Assembly (NCBI GenBank): GCA_934511165.1
Contig: CAKSWA010000036.1
Location: 1 to 23,009 of the forward strand
Direction: 5' to 3'
Length of the DNA: 23,009 nucleotides
Origin: an uncultured Oscillospiraceae bacterium
Lineage (GTDB): Bacteria; Bacillota; Clostridia; Oscillospirales; Oscillospiraceae
Each line of letters starts with the position of its first letter. Positions within the stretch are counted from its first letter, which is position 1. Positions 8,398 through 14,743 of the stretch are shown here, piece after piece. A program made the position numbers and the translations under genes. The notes beneath the pieces were generated by a model. The model saw only the letters and a program-made list of their open reading frames with translations, was not told the DNA's origin and made no database searches.

Positions 8398-8424
8398 CGC
8401 GCATTCCTCCCTGTTGGACGGTTT

Positions 8425-8449
8425 ATTGTGTATGCTCATTATACACAAT
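8425..8449. promoter_or_regulatory. Palindromic operator, probable YtrA-type GntR site
   Basis: There is a perfect inverted repeat of two 9-bp arms, ATTGTGTAT (8425-8433) and ATACACAAT (8441-8449), separated by 7 bp. It covers the minus-strand -10 box. GTGTA...TACAC half-sites are what YtrA-subfamily repressors are known to bind, and such a regulator is encoded in the same operon. Assignment to that protein is inference. Confidence 0.75.
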
Positions 8450-8465
8450 CAGCCGCAGCTGTCAA
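8438..8465 (-). promoter_or_regulatory. Consensus sigma-A promoter of the ABC-GntR-asparaginase operon
   Basis: On the minus strand, a perfect -35 TTGACA (8460-8465), 16 nt, and a perfect -10 TATAAT (8438-8443). The palindrome at 8425-8449 overlaps the -10 and start region, so bound repressor would block polymerase. Confidence 0.85.
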
Positions 8466-8475
8466 GCCCTTTGCC

Positions 8476-8504
8476 TTGCCCGCCGGGAAAAAATCTGTTA
8501 TAGT
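8476..8504 (+). promoter_or_regulatory. Promoter of the SUV3-like helicase gene
   Basis: On the plus strand, TTGCCC (8476-8481), 17 nt, then TATAGT (8499-8504) with an extended -10 TG one base upstream (TGTTATAGT). It is divergent from the ABC operon promoter, with the two -35 boxes about 10 nt apart. The start codon lies about 30 nt downstream. Confidence 0.65.
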
Positions 8505-8535
8505 ATTTCCGATCATTCAAGGAGAAACAACGCAA

Positions 8536-10755
8536 GTGAGTAAAAATACAAAATTATGGACGGCGGGGACTCTCAAAAGCCGCGGCTGGACGGAGGAGCT
8601 GCTCGCCTCGCTCCTGCCGAAGCCGCAGCGGCTCTACCGGAACGGCCGCCGCGTGCGCGCCTGGCATATGGACGACATCCGGCGCGCCGAGCAGAGTGAA
8701 AGCTTTCGTTCGCTGCGCGCGGCTTCCACAGAGAATATCGACGGCATACCGGACGACGCTGCGCTCGCCGCGGCGGCGCAGCTTTTGCAGAACGCCTGGG
8801 ACACCGCCGCGCTGCCGGAGAGCCGGGAGACAGCGCTCGCTGCGCGCTACCACGAGGCGTTCCTCCGCCAGATTCCGTCGGTCGGCTTTGCCAAGCGGCT
8901 GCGCCCAGGGCAGAGCATCAGCTATATTGAGCACTTTCTGCATCTGGAAAAGGGCAGCGGCGCGGGACCTCTCGGTGCAACGCTCCGCCGGTTTGTTACC
9001 GCCGCGCCGTGGCTCGGCGCGAATACCGCTTCCCCGCCCGCGGGAAAGCTTGCGGCGCGGTATGCTGCGGTGCTGCTTGCCATCAGCGCGCGGGATATCG
9101 CCGCTTTTACTGCCGCGCAGCCGGAGGCGAACATTGACGGGCTTCTTGAAAAAGGCTCGTTCCCGGCGCAGGAGCTTTTGCAGCATCCGCTCTCCTATCT
9201 CTATTCGGTCTTTTATATCCCGCGCGCCATCCGATCCAGCCTGAAGCTTCTCGTTGCGCTCAATCCCAAGGACGAGTATCCGGAAGCGCGCGCCATGCAG
9301 CGCCGCTTTATTCTCCACATCGGCGGCACGAACACCGGCAAGACCTACGCCGGGTTCGAAAAGCTCCGCCGGGCGAAAACGGGCGTATATCTTGCCCCGC
9401 TCCGTCTGCTCGCGCTCGAAGCGCAGGAGCGGCTGCTCGATTTCGGCGTGGCCTGTTCGCTCACGACCGGCGAGGAAGAGGATCGCCGCGAGGGGGACAC
9501 CCACGTTGCCGCCACGGCGGAAAAGCTCGATCTCTCCGCGCGGTACGACGTGGCGGTGATCGACGAGTGCCAGATGATTGCCGATAGGGAGCGCGGCTTT
9601 GCGTGGACGCGTGCCATTCTCGGCGTGCTCGCGCCGGAGGTGCATCTCTGCGCCGCGCCGGAGGCGCGCGATCTTCTCATCCGCATCATCGAGAGCACCG
9701 GCGACACGTGGGAGGAAGTCCGGCATCTTCGCAAAACGCCGCTTGTCTGCATGCGTCGGGAGATCGATTTTGACGACGTAAAGCCCGGCGACGCGCTCAT
9801 CACGTTCTCGAAGCTCGGCGTGCTCTCCGTGGCCGAGGATCTTCGCGCGCACGGAAAAGAGCCCGCCATCATCTATGGCGCCCTCCCCTATTCTACGCGG
9901 CGGCGGCAGATGGAGGGCTTTCTCGAAGGGCGGATGCAGTACGTCGTCTCGACCGACGCCATCGGCATGGGGCTCAACCTCCCCATCCGGCGCGTGATTT
10001 TTCTCGATACGCGCAAGTTTGACGGCGTGGAGCGGCGGGATTTAAAGCCCGCCGAGATTCAGCAGATCGCCGGGCGCGCCGGGCGCTACGGCATGTATGA
10101 CAAGGGCTACGTCGGCGCTACGGAAAATCTGGACTTCATCCGCGAGGGGCTGGAAGCGGTCGTTCCGCCGCTTGAGACCGCCGTGGCCGGTTTTTCCGAG
10201 CTCGTATTGCAGGTGGAGCACGATCTTTTGGAGGTGCTGACCGAATGGAACAAGATGCCGACCGCTGCGCCGTATGTGAAGCTCGATGTCAGCCGGTATA
10301 TCACGCTCATCGGCAAGGTGCGGCAGGAGGGCTTTTCGCTCACGCGCGAGCAGGAGCTGCGGTGCGCGAACATTCCGTTTGACGAGACGGAGGAAGAGCT
10401 GCTGGAGCTGTTCTTCTCGTTTCTGCGGGCATTCAAGGAAGGCCAGCCGCTCTCCTGTCCGGAGCTTCCCGAGGGGCATTCGCCCACTCTCCCGCAGCTG
10501 GAGCACTATTGCCGGATGCTCGATCTTTATTTCTCGTTTTCCAAAGCCTTCGGCTGCCCGGTGGACCGCGACGCGCTCTACGAAAAGCGCGAGGACGCCG
10601 CCGAGAGCATCAACCAGATACTGCTTTATAATCTCAAAAACAACATCCGCTTCTGTGCGCGCTGCGGCGCAGCGCTCCCGCTCCACCAGAGCGGGCGGCT
10701 CTGCAAAGACTGCTACCGCAAGATCGACGCCTTCCACCGTACCAAACGGTGGTAA
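8536..10755 (+). CDS. SUV3-like superfamily 2 RNA helicase with C-terminal zinc ribbon
   Basis: The start is the GTG at 8536 (AAGGAG 11 nt upstream, a little far), giving 739 residues. The frame is open upstream only across the promoter. Helicase motifs are Walker A HIGGTNTGKTYAG (near 261-273), YLAPLRLLALE (285-295), TTGEEED, Walker B VIDECQMI (341-348), RGFAWTRAILG (353-363), STDAIGMGLNLP (472-483) and QIAGRAGRYG (510-519). The order and wording (TNTGKTY, PLRLLA, TGEE, DECQM, RGFAWTRA) match SUV3, the mitochondrial degradosome RNA helicase. The N-terminus (about 8-52) is a small helical recognition-like domain (KSRGWTEELLASLLPKP); the C-terminus has a CxxC...CxxC zinc ribbon (Cys707, 710, 723, 726). 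Likely role: RNA unwinding in decay or processing. It stands alone between divergent and convergent neighbours. Confidence 0.85.
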   Translation: MSKNTKLWTAGTLKSRGWTEELLASLLPKPQRLYRNGRRVRAWHMDDIRRAEQSESFRSLRAASTENIDGIPDDAALAAAAQLLQNAWDTAALPESRETALAARYHEAFLRQIPSVGFAKRLRPGQSISYIEHFLHLEKGSGAGPLGATLRRFVTAAPWLGANTASPPAGKLAARYAAVLLAISARDIAAFTAAQPEANIDGLLEKGSFPAQELLQHPLSYLYSVFYIPRAIRSSLKLLVALNPKDEYPEARAMQRRFILHIGGTNTGKTYAGFEKLRRAKTGVYLAPLRLLALEAQERLLDFGVACSLTTGEEEDRREGDTHVAATAEKLDLSARYDVAVIDECQMIADRERGFAWTRAILGVLAPEVHLCAAPEARDLLIRIIESTGDTWEEVRHLRKTPLVCMRREIDFDDVKPGDALITFSKLGVLSVAEDLRAHGKEPAIIYGALPYSTRRRQMEGFLEGRMQYVVSTDAIGMGLNLPIRRVIFLDTRKFDGVERRDLKPAEIQQIAGRAGRYGMYDKGYVGATENLDFIREGLEAVVPPLETAVAGFSELVLQVEHDLLEVLTEWNKMPTAAPYVKLDVSRYITLIGKVRQEGFSLTREQELRCANIPFDETEEELLELFFSFLRAFKEGQPLSCPELPEGHSPTLPQLEHYCRMLDLYFSFSKAFGCPVDRDALYEKREDAAESINQILLYNLKNNIRFCARCGAALPLHQSGRLCKDCYRKIDAFHRTKRW

Positions 10756-10793
10756 AAAAAGTGACCGCGCCTCCCGATTTTGGGCGGCGCGGT
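10754..10793 (-). terminator. Intrinsic terminator of the phenylalanine operon
   Basis: On the minus strand, stem ACCGCGCC-CCC with GGG-GGCGCGGT (10764-10793, one mismatch) is followed by TTTTTTT (10754-10760). It ends the aminotransferase transcript. In the other direction the tail is TAAAATTTATT, so it may also slow or stop the helicase transcript, whose stop codon touches it. Confidence 0.8.
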
Positions 10794-10799
10794 TAAAAT

Positions 10800-11996
10800 T
10801 TATTGGGCTTTCAGGCCGTATTCCGCGGCGAGGGCGGCGAAGGCGGGCAGCGAGCGGCGCAGGCGCTCCTCCGGCACGCAGTAGGCAAGGCGGGCATAGC
10901 CCGGACAGGCAAAATCGTCGCCCGGGACGAGCAGGAGGTCGTGCGCCATCGCTTTTTTGCAGAAAGCGCGCGCGTCATTCTCCGGTGATTTCACGAAGAG
11001 ATAGAACGCTCCCTGCGGCTTGGCGCAGGAAAAGCCGAGCGCGGTGAGGCCGTCATAGATGAGATCGCGGTTTTTCTTATACTCGCGCAGCTCCCCCGTC
11101 TGGCCGAGGCACGCGGCGCACACGCGCTGGAACAAAACCGGCGCGCAGACATATCCCAGCATCCGTCCCGCGCCCGAAACGGCGGCGCGAAGCGCCTCGC
11201 GCGCCTCGCTCTTTGGCGGCACGGCGAGATAACCGACGCGCTCGCCGGGCAGCGAGATGGATTTGCTGAACGAGTAGCAGTAGATCGTGTCGGTATAGAA
11301 TTGGGGGATATACGGCACAGCGTCGCCATCGTAAACAAGCTCGCGGTACGGCTCGTCGGCAAGGATATAGATCGGATGGCCGTACTTTGCGGAGCGCTCG
11401 GTGAGCAGCGACGCGATTTTCTTTACGCTCTCCTCCCCCAGCACGACGCCGGAGGGGTTATTCGGAGAGTTCAATATCACGAGCCACGTTTTCTCGTTCA
11501 CGGCCGCAGCGAAGGCCTCATAGTCAAGCTGGAATGTCTCCGGCTCGGAGGGCACCTCGCGCATGACGCCGCCGACCGCCTCGGTGAAGGTGCGGTATTC
11601 GGAAAAATACGGCGTGAGGGTTATGCATTCGTCGCCCGGCGAGAGCAGTGCGCGGCATACGATAGCCAGCCCCGCAGTCGCGCCGCTTGTCATATAGATA
11701 TCCTCCGGAGCGTAGGTCATGGAGAACGCGCCGTTCAAATAGCCCGCCACGGCTTTGCGCACCTCCGGCAGCCCCTGATCGGGGCTGTAGGCGTGCAGCT
11801 GCGTGGGAGACATTTCCCGCATAAGGCGCAGCGTCGTTTCCTGCACTGCCGGAGGCGGCGCGATGCTCGGCGAGCCGAGGCTGAAATCGTAGACATTTTC
11901 CGCGCCGACCTCTTCGGCACGGCGCATGGCGTAATCGGCGATCTCCCGGATGGGGTTGCCGGACGCACCGAGCGCGTATACTTCGGATGGGATCAT
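10800..11996 (-). CDS. Class I/II PLP-dependent aminotransferase (probable aromatic or aspartate type)
   Basis: A 398-residue fold-type I aminotransferase. Visible features are YSPDQGLPEVRKAVAGYL (70-87), SGATAGL (104-110), SPNNPSG (177-183), the cofactor-contacting Asp214 in ILADEPY, and the Schiff-base Lys245 in YSFSKSISLPGERVGY. Family members transaminate aspartate, aromatic amino acids or alanine; motifs alone do not separate them. Its position as third gene after the P-protein and AroE-AroK genes suggests conversion of phenylpyruvate to phenylalanine, using glutamate as amino donor. The start at 11996 has GGGGGA upstream. It begins 45 nt after the AroE-AroK stop, and a strong terminator follows it. 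Confidence 0.88.
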   Translation of the reverse strand: MIPSEVYALGASGNPIREIADYAMRRAEEVGAENVYDFSLGSPSIAPPPAVQETTLRLMREMSPTQLHAYSPDQGLPEVRKAVAGYLNGAFSMTYAPEDIYMTSGATAGLAIVCRALLSPGDECITLTPYFSEYRTFTEAVGGVMREVPSEPETFQLDYEAFAAAVNEKTWLVILNSPNNPSGVVLGEESVKKIASLLTERSAKYGHPIYILADEPYRELVYDGDAVPYIPQFYTDTIYCYSFSKSISLPGERVGYLAVPPKSEAREALRAAVSGAGRMLGYVCAPVLFQRVCAACLGQTGELREYKKNRDLIYDGLTALGFSCAKPQGAFYLFVKSPENDARAFCKKAMAHDLLLVPGDDFACPGYARLAYCVPEERLRRSLPAFAALAAEYGLKAQ

Positions 11997-12041
11997 GCGT
12001 TTTTCCCCCGGTTTATAAGATATCCGACCGCCCTGCGGTTT

Positions 12042-13265
12042 TCACAGGATCACCTTGCGGATGTCCTCCACGGTGTCCTCCAGTGCGCGGTTGTTGTCGA
12101 TGATATAGTCCGCAAAGCGGAGATAGCGCTTCTCGCACATTTCGTACATGGCGTTGAGATTTCCCGCGCGGGAGAGGGGCCACCCCTTGAGTTCGAGCTT
12201 GTCCAGATCACGGCGCAGCCAGAAAATGACGCCGTTCTGGTGGAGCGGAGCATAGTTCTCCTCGTGGAGCACCGAGCCGCCGCCCGCGGCAATGACCGCG
12301 CCGAAGGCGCTGCCGAGCTCGCGCACGGCCTCGCTCTCGTGCTTGCGGAGAGCCGATTCGCCCTGCATCGTGGTGATCTGTTCGGGCGTATAGCCGGTGT
12401 GCTCTTTGATATAGGCGCTCGTATCAAGCACCTCGCGGCCGAGGGCCTTGCCGAGCGCCTCCGCCACGGCAGACTTGCCGCAGCCGGGCATGCCGACGAG
12501 GACGATGTTCATCGTCTTGCTCTTCACGAGATCGATGGCGTGCTCCAGCGCGCCGTCCGCAGCCTTTTTGCCGGTGAAAATCTCGCTTGCGCGGATGGCC
12601 TGCGCGGCGAGCATCACCATGCCGTTCGCATAGGGAATGCCGAGCTTTTCCGCCTGCAGCAGAAGCTCCGTGCGCACGGGGTTGTAGATGAGATCGACGA
12701 CGGCGCGGCAGTTGGGGAAGCGCAGCAGATCGATGGCGGCCTCGCCGTTGTGCGGGTACATGCCGACCGGCGTGGTGTTCACGATGAGCTCGGCATCGGT
12801 GTGGCGGGAGAGGTTGGAGTAATTGTCCTTCCCCTCGCGGGAAATGACAACGATCTCGCTTGCCTGCTGCTTTTTGAGCGCATACACCACCGCGGCGGAC
12901 GCACCGCCGCTGCCGAGCACGAGCACCTTTTTCGCGCGCGGGGAAAACACCGCGCGGCGCAGCAGCTCTTCAAAGCCGGAAACGTCCGTATTATCGCCGT
13001 AGAGCTTGCCGTCGGCGCGGCGGACGATGATGTTGACGCTGCCGATGGCGCGCGCCGTTTCGGAGAGCTCGTCGCAGAGCGCCGCGGCGCGTTTTTTGTA
13101 GGGGATTCCAACGTTCAGCGCGTCAAAATCGCCTTTCCGAAGGAAGGCTTCCACATCCTCCAGCCCGATCTCGTAGAGCTTATACTCATAATCGCCGAGC
13201 ATGGAGTGGATGGCCGGGGAATAGCTGTGGCTGAGTTTTTGTCCAAGAAGTCCGCAATGCAGCAT
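12042..13265 (-). CDS. Bifunctional shikimate dehydrogenase-shikimate kinase fusion (AroE-AroK)
   Basis: A 407-residue fusion. Residues 1-245 are shikimate dehydrogenase: LSHSYSPAIHS (11-21), NVGIPYK with catalytic Lys57, DNTDVSGF with Asp94, and the nucleotide loop VLGSGGAS (116-123). Residues 250-407 are shikimate kinase: Walker A GMPGCGKS (258-265), LRKHE (306-310), AAGGGS (326-331), WPLSRAG and YLRFADYI. Together they would catalyse dehydroshikimate to shikimate to shikimate 3-phosphate. Two substrate-site residues differ from the usual consensus: NVT becomes NVG (Gly53) and the kinase DxD becomes DTS (Asp281, Ser283). It starts 1 nt after the P-protein stop (TGATATG), indicating translational coupling. 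The two neighbours are later steps of the same pathway. Confidence 0.9.
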   Translation of the reverse strand: MLHCGLLGQKLSHSYSPAIHSMLGDYEYKLYEIGLEDVEAFLRKGDFDALNVGIPYKKRAAALCDELSETARAIGSVNIIVRRADGKLYGDNTDVSGFEELLRRAVFSPRAKKVLVLGSGGASAAVVYALKKQQASEIVVISREGKDNYSNLSRHTDAELIVNTTPVGMYPHNGEAAIDLLRFPNCRAVVDLIYNPVRTELLLQAEKLGIPYANGMVMLAAQAIRASEIFTGKKAADGALEHAIDLVKSKTMNIVLVGMPGCGKSAVAEALGKALGREVLDTSAYIKEHTGYTPEQITTMQGESALRKHESEAVRELGSAFGAVIAAGGGSVLHEENYAPLHQNGVIFWLRRDLDKLELKGWPLSRAGNLNAMYEMCEKRYLRFADYIIDNNRALEDTVEDIRKVIL

Positions 13266-13266
13266 A

Positions 13267-14409
13267 TCAGATTACCTCACTATAGCTTCCAAGATAGGTA
13301 TATTCCTCGCTGATGTCTCCAAGCTCGCTCAAAAGCTGGAGGAAGGCGGGGTCATACACCGGGTTTTCCAGATCAAAATAGAACATGAACTCAAAGCTGC
13401 GCTCCGGGATCGGACGGCTTTCGAGCTTGTTCAGGTTGATGCCGAGCGCATAGAGACGCGAGAGCACCTTGTAGAGCGCGCCGGGCTCGTGGGGCAGCGT
13501 CATCATAAGGCTTGTCCGATCCGCGCCGGGATAAATTTCCAGATCACGTGTGATGCAGATGAAGCGCGTATAGTTGTCCGCCGTATCCTGCACGGAGGGG
13601 GCAAGGCAGGCAAGGTGATACAGCCGCTCGCACGCATGCGTGGAGAGCGCCGCCACGTCGTCCCGCCCGGAATCCGCAACGAGCTTCGCCGCCATCGCCG
13701 TATTCTCGCAGGGGATGACATTCACGTTCGGAAGAGACGCGAGGAATTTAGCGCACTGGCTCAGCGCCTGCTCGTGCGAATAGATTTCACGGATGCCGGA
13801 AAGCTTTGCGCCCGGCAGGGCAAGCAGGTTGTGGTCGACCTTCACGCGCACCGAACGGACGATGTGGAAATGGTGGCGCATCATGAGATCGTATACGGCG
13901 TTCACAGAACCGGCGGTGCTGTTTTCAATGGGGAGCACACCGTAGCGGCAGAGGCCGTTTTCGATGGCGTTGAATACCTCGTCGAAGCTTGAAAAATAGT
14001 GCTCTCTCGGCAGGCGGAACAGCCGCTCGCACGCGATCTGGGAGTTGGACCCCTCCACGCCCTGACAGGCGACGGCAGCCTTCTCCGGGAAAAGCGGCGG
14101 CGTGTTCTCAATGGCGCTCTGAACGCTTTCCGCGAGCGGGCTCTGCTTGTGCAGCAGGCGGTTCTGGCGGCTGCGGCTCAGCTCAAAGAGCAGCGAATAG
14201 AGCTCCACGGCGTAGCTCTGCATATCCTCCGGCACTTTCCCGCTCACAGCGTAGAGCTTTTCCCGCTCCCGCTTCTTGTCGAGCACCGGAAGACCGTGCG
14301 CGGCCTTATACTGGGCAATTTCTCCGGAGACGTTCATGCGCTCGACAAAGGCATTGATCAGCGCCTCGTCTGCCGCGTCGATTCGTCCTCGCAGTTCGGT
14401 CATGTCCAT
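13267..14409 (-). CDS. pheA: P-protein: chorismate mutase/prephenate dehydratase
   Basis: A 380-residue bifunctional enzyme taking chorismate via prephenate to phenylpyruvate. Residues 1-90 are an AroQ-type mutase (LRGRIDAADEALINAFVERM and DKKREREKL). Residues about 112-285 are the dehydratase, with GVEGSNSQIA (117-126), LPIENSTAGSV (159-169) and the catalytic DNYTRF (278-283, Thr281). An ACT domain follows (about 298-375) with LPHEPGALYKVL and ESRP (330-333), the motif by which phenylalanine feedback-inhibits the family. I chose the ATG at 14409 because AAGGAG lies 6 nt upstream; an in-frame ATG at 14433 lacks this. It is the first structural gene behind the leader at 14511-14712, so it should be controlled at both the transcript and enzyme level by phenylalanine. 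Confidence 0.93.
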   Translation of the reverse strand: MDMTELRGRIDAADEALINAFVERMNVSGEIAQYKAAHGLPVLDKKREREKLYAVSGKVPEDMQSYAVELYSLLFELSRSRQNRLLHKQSPLAESVQSAIENTPPLFPEKAAVACQGVEGSNSQIACERLFRLPREHYFSSFDEVFNAIENGLCRYGVLPIENSTAGSVNAVYDLMMRHHFHIVRSVRVKVDHNLLALPGAKLSGIREIYSHEQALSQCAKFLASLPNVNVIPCENTAMAAKLVADSGRDDVAALSTHACERLYHLACLAPSVQDTADNYTRFICITRDLEIYPGADRTSLMMTLPHEPGALYKVLSRLYALGINLNKLESRPIPERSFEFMFYFDLENPVYDPAFLQLLSELGDISEEYTYLGSYSEVI

Positions 14410-14472
14410 AGCTTTCTCCTTCTTTCCAAACAAAGTATGTCACGCGGTGTCAAATTATAGTACAGCCGCGGC

Positions 14473-14492
14473 CGCCGTTTTGCCAAACGGCG
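14473..14492 (-). other. Small GC-rich hairpin in the pheA leader, downstream of the attenuator
   Basis: A perfect 8-bp stem, CGCCGTTT with AAACGGCG, encloses a 4-nt loop. It lies between the attenuator terminator and the pheA ribosome site. It has no T-tract, so it is not a terminator. A lone TATAAT (14454-14459, minus strand) follows without a clear -35, so an internal promoter is possible but unsupported. Confidence 0.4.
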
Positions 14493-14510
14493 ATCCCCGG
14501 ATATTCCTGC

Positions 14511-14545
14511 AAAAACAAAAAGCGGCACAGTGTAATCTGTGCCGC
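14511..14545 (-). terminator. Attenuator terminator (3:4 hairpin) in front of pheA
   Basis: On the minus strand, a perfect 9-bp stem, GCGGCACAG with CTGTGCCGC (14522-14545, 6-nt loop), is followed by TTTTTGTTTTT (14511-14521). It lies inside the pheA leader, downstream of the promoter and about 100 nt before the pheA start. It therefore acts on the operon's own transcript rather than on an upstream gene alone. The 5' arm and loop (14532-14541) can pair instead with 14580-14589. Confidence 0.88.
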
Positions 14546-14613
14546 CCGAAACCTTCGCTTTCAAGGTCATTTTCCGCATCACAAATTACCATACTATGAA
14601 ATAGTACGGGTAA
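14522..14613 (-). promoter_or_regulatory. Ribosome-mediated transcription attenuator with mutually exclusive hairpins
   Basis: Hairpin 1:2 (14586-14613) pairs TTACC-GTACTAT with ATAGTAT-GGTAA, with one bulged C and loop TTC, and contains the leader stop codon. Segment 2 (GTAATTTGTG, 14580-14589) can instead pair over 10 bp, with one G-U, with CACAGATTAC (14532-14541). That destroys the 3:4 terminator. A ribosome stalled at the Phe codons would cover segment 1 and favour 2:3, allowing read-through; one that reaches the stop codon would cover segment 2 and let 3:4 form. The pairings are seen directly; the mechanism follows the E. coli trp/pheL model and is inferred here. Confidence 0.8.
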
Positions 14614-14647
14614 AAAAACGTCGAAACATACGAATGGATGCGTTCAT
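14594..14647 (-). CDS. Phenylalanine-operon leader peptide (17 aa)
   Basis: The reading frame from the ATG at 14647 to TAG encodes MNASIRMFRRFFTRTIS. Phe occurs at 8, 11 and 12, so three of seventeen codons are the end product of the operon (all TTT), with four Arg. A GGAG lies 12 nt upstream, which is a somewhat long spacing. It begins about 30 nt after the predicted transcription start, and its last codons and stop lie in the 1:2 hairpin. It is the functional counterpart of E. coli pheL, not a visible homologue. It acts through its translation; the product itself need not have a function. Too short for standard gene finders. Confidence 0.78.
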   Translation of the reverse strand: MNASIRMFRRFFTRTIS

Positions 14648-14683
14648 GTGTCGATCTTGCTCCGATCTGTGGAAGTTGGTTTC

Positions 14684-14712
14684 AGTATAATTTTTTCTTT
14701 TGGAATTGTCAA
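14684..14712 (-). promoter_or_regulatory. Consensus sigma-A promoter of the phenylalanine operon
   Basis: On the minus strand, a perfect -35 TTGACA (14707-14712), exactly 17 nt, then -10 TATACT (14684-14689). Transcription should start near 14677, about 30 nt before the leader peptide ATG and about 270 nt before pheA. The -35 lies 31 nt beyond the HAD gene stop codon, and I see no terminator between them, so some read-through from the HAD gene into the leader is possible. Confidence 0.85.
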
Positions 14713-14743
14713 CAAATATTTCGGTGAAATTTTGTATAAAAAT

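Noticed and set aside
8398..8448. Earlier start (ATG at 8448) for the ABC ATPase
   Set aside because: It lies at or upstream of the -10 box, so it would not be transcribed. The ATG at 8397 has a proper ribosome site.
14410..14582. Small minus-strand frame spanning the terminator into the pheA leader
   Set aside because: It runs through the terminator hairpin and T-tract and ends at the pheA ribosome site, and has no ribosome site of its own.
14611..14617. Run of T on the minus strand (TTTTTTTA) as a terminator tail
   Set aside because: It has no stem before it. It encodes the two adjacent Phe codons of the leader peptide.
14410..14680. T-box riboswitch upstream of pheA
   Set aside because: The leader has a terminator, but I see no T-box sequence (AGGGUGG...ACCGCG type) and no AGUA-containing specifier stem. 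The leader peptide and its pairings explain the region better.
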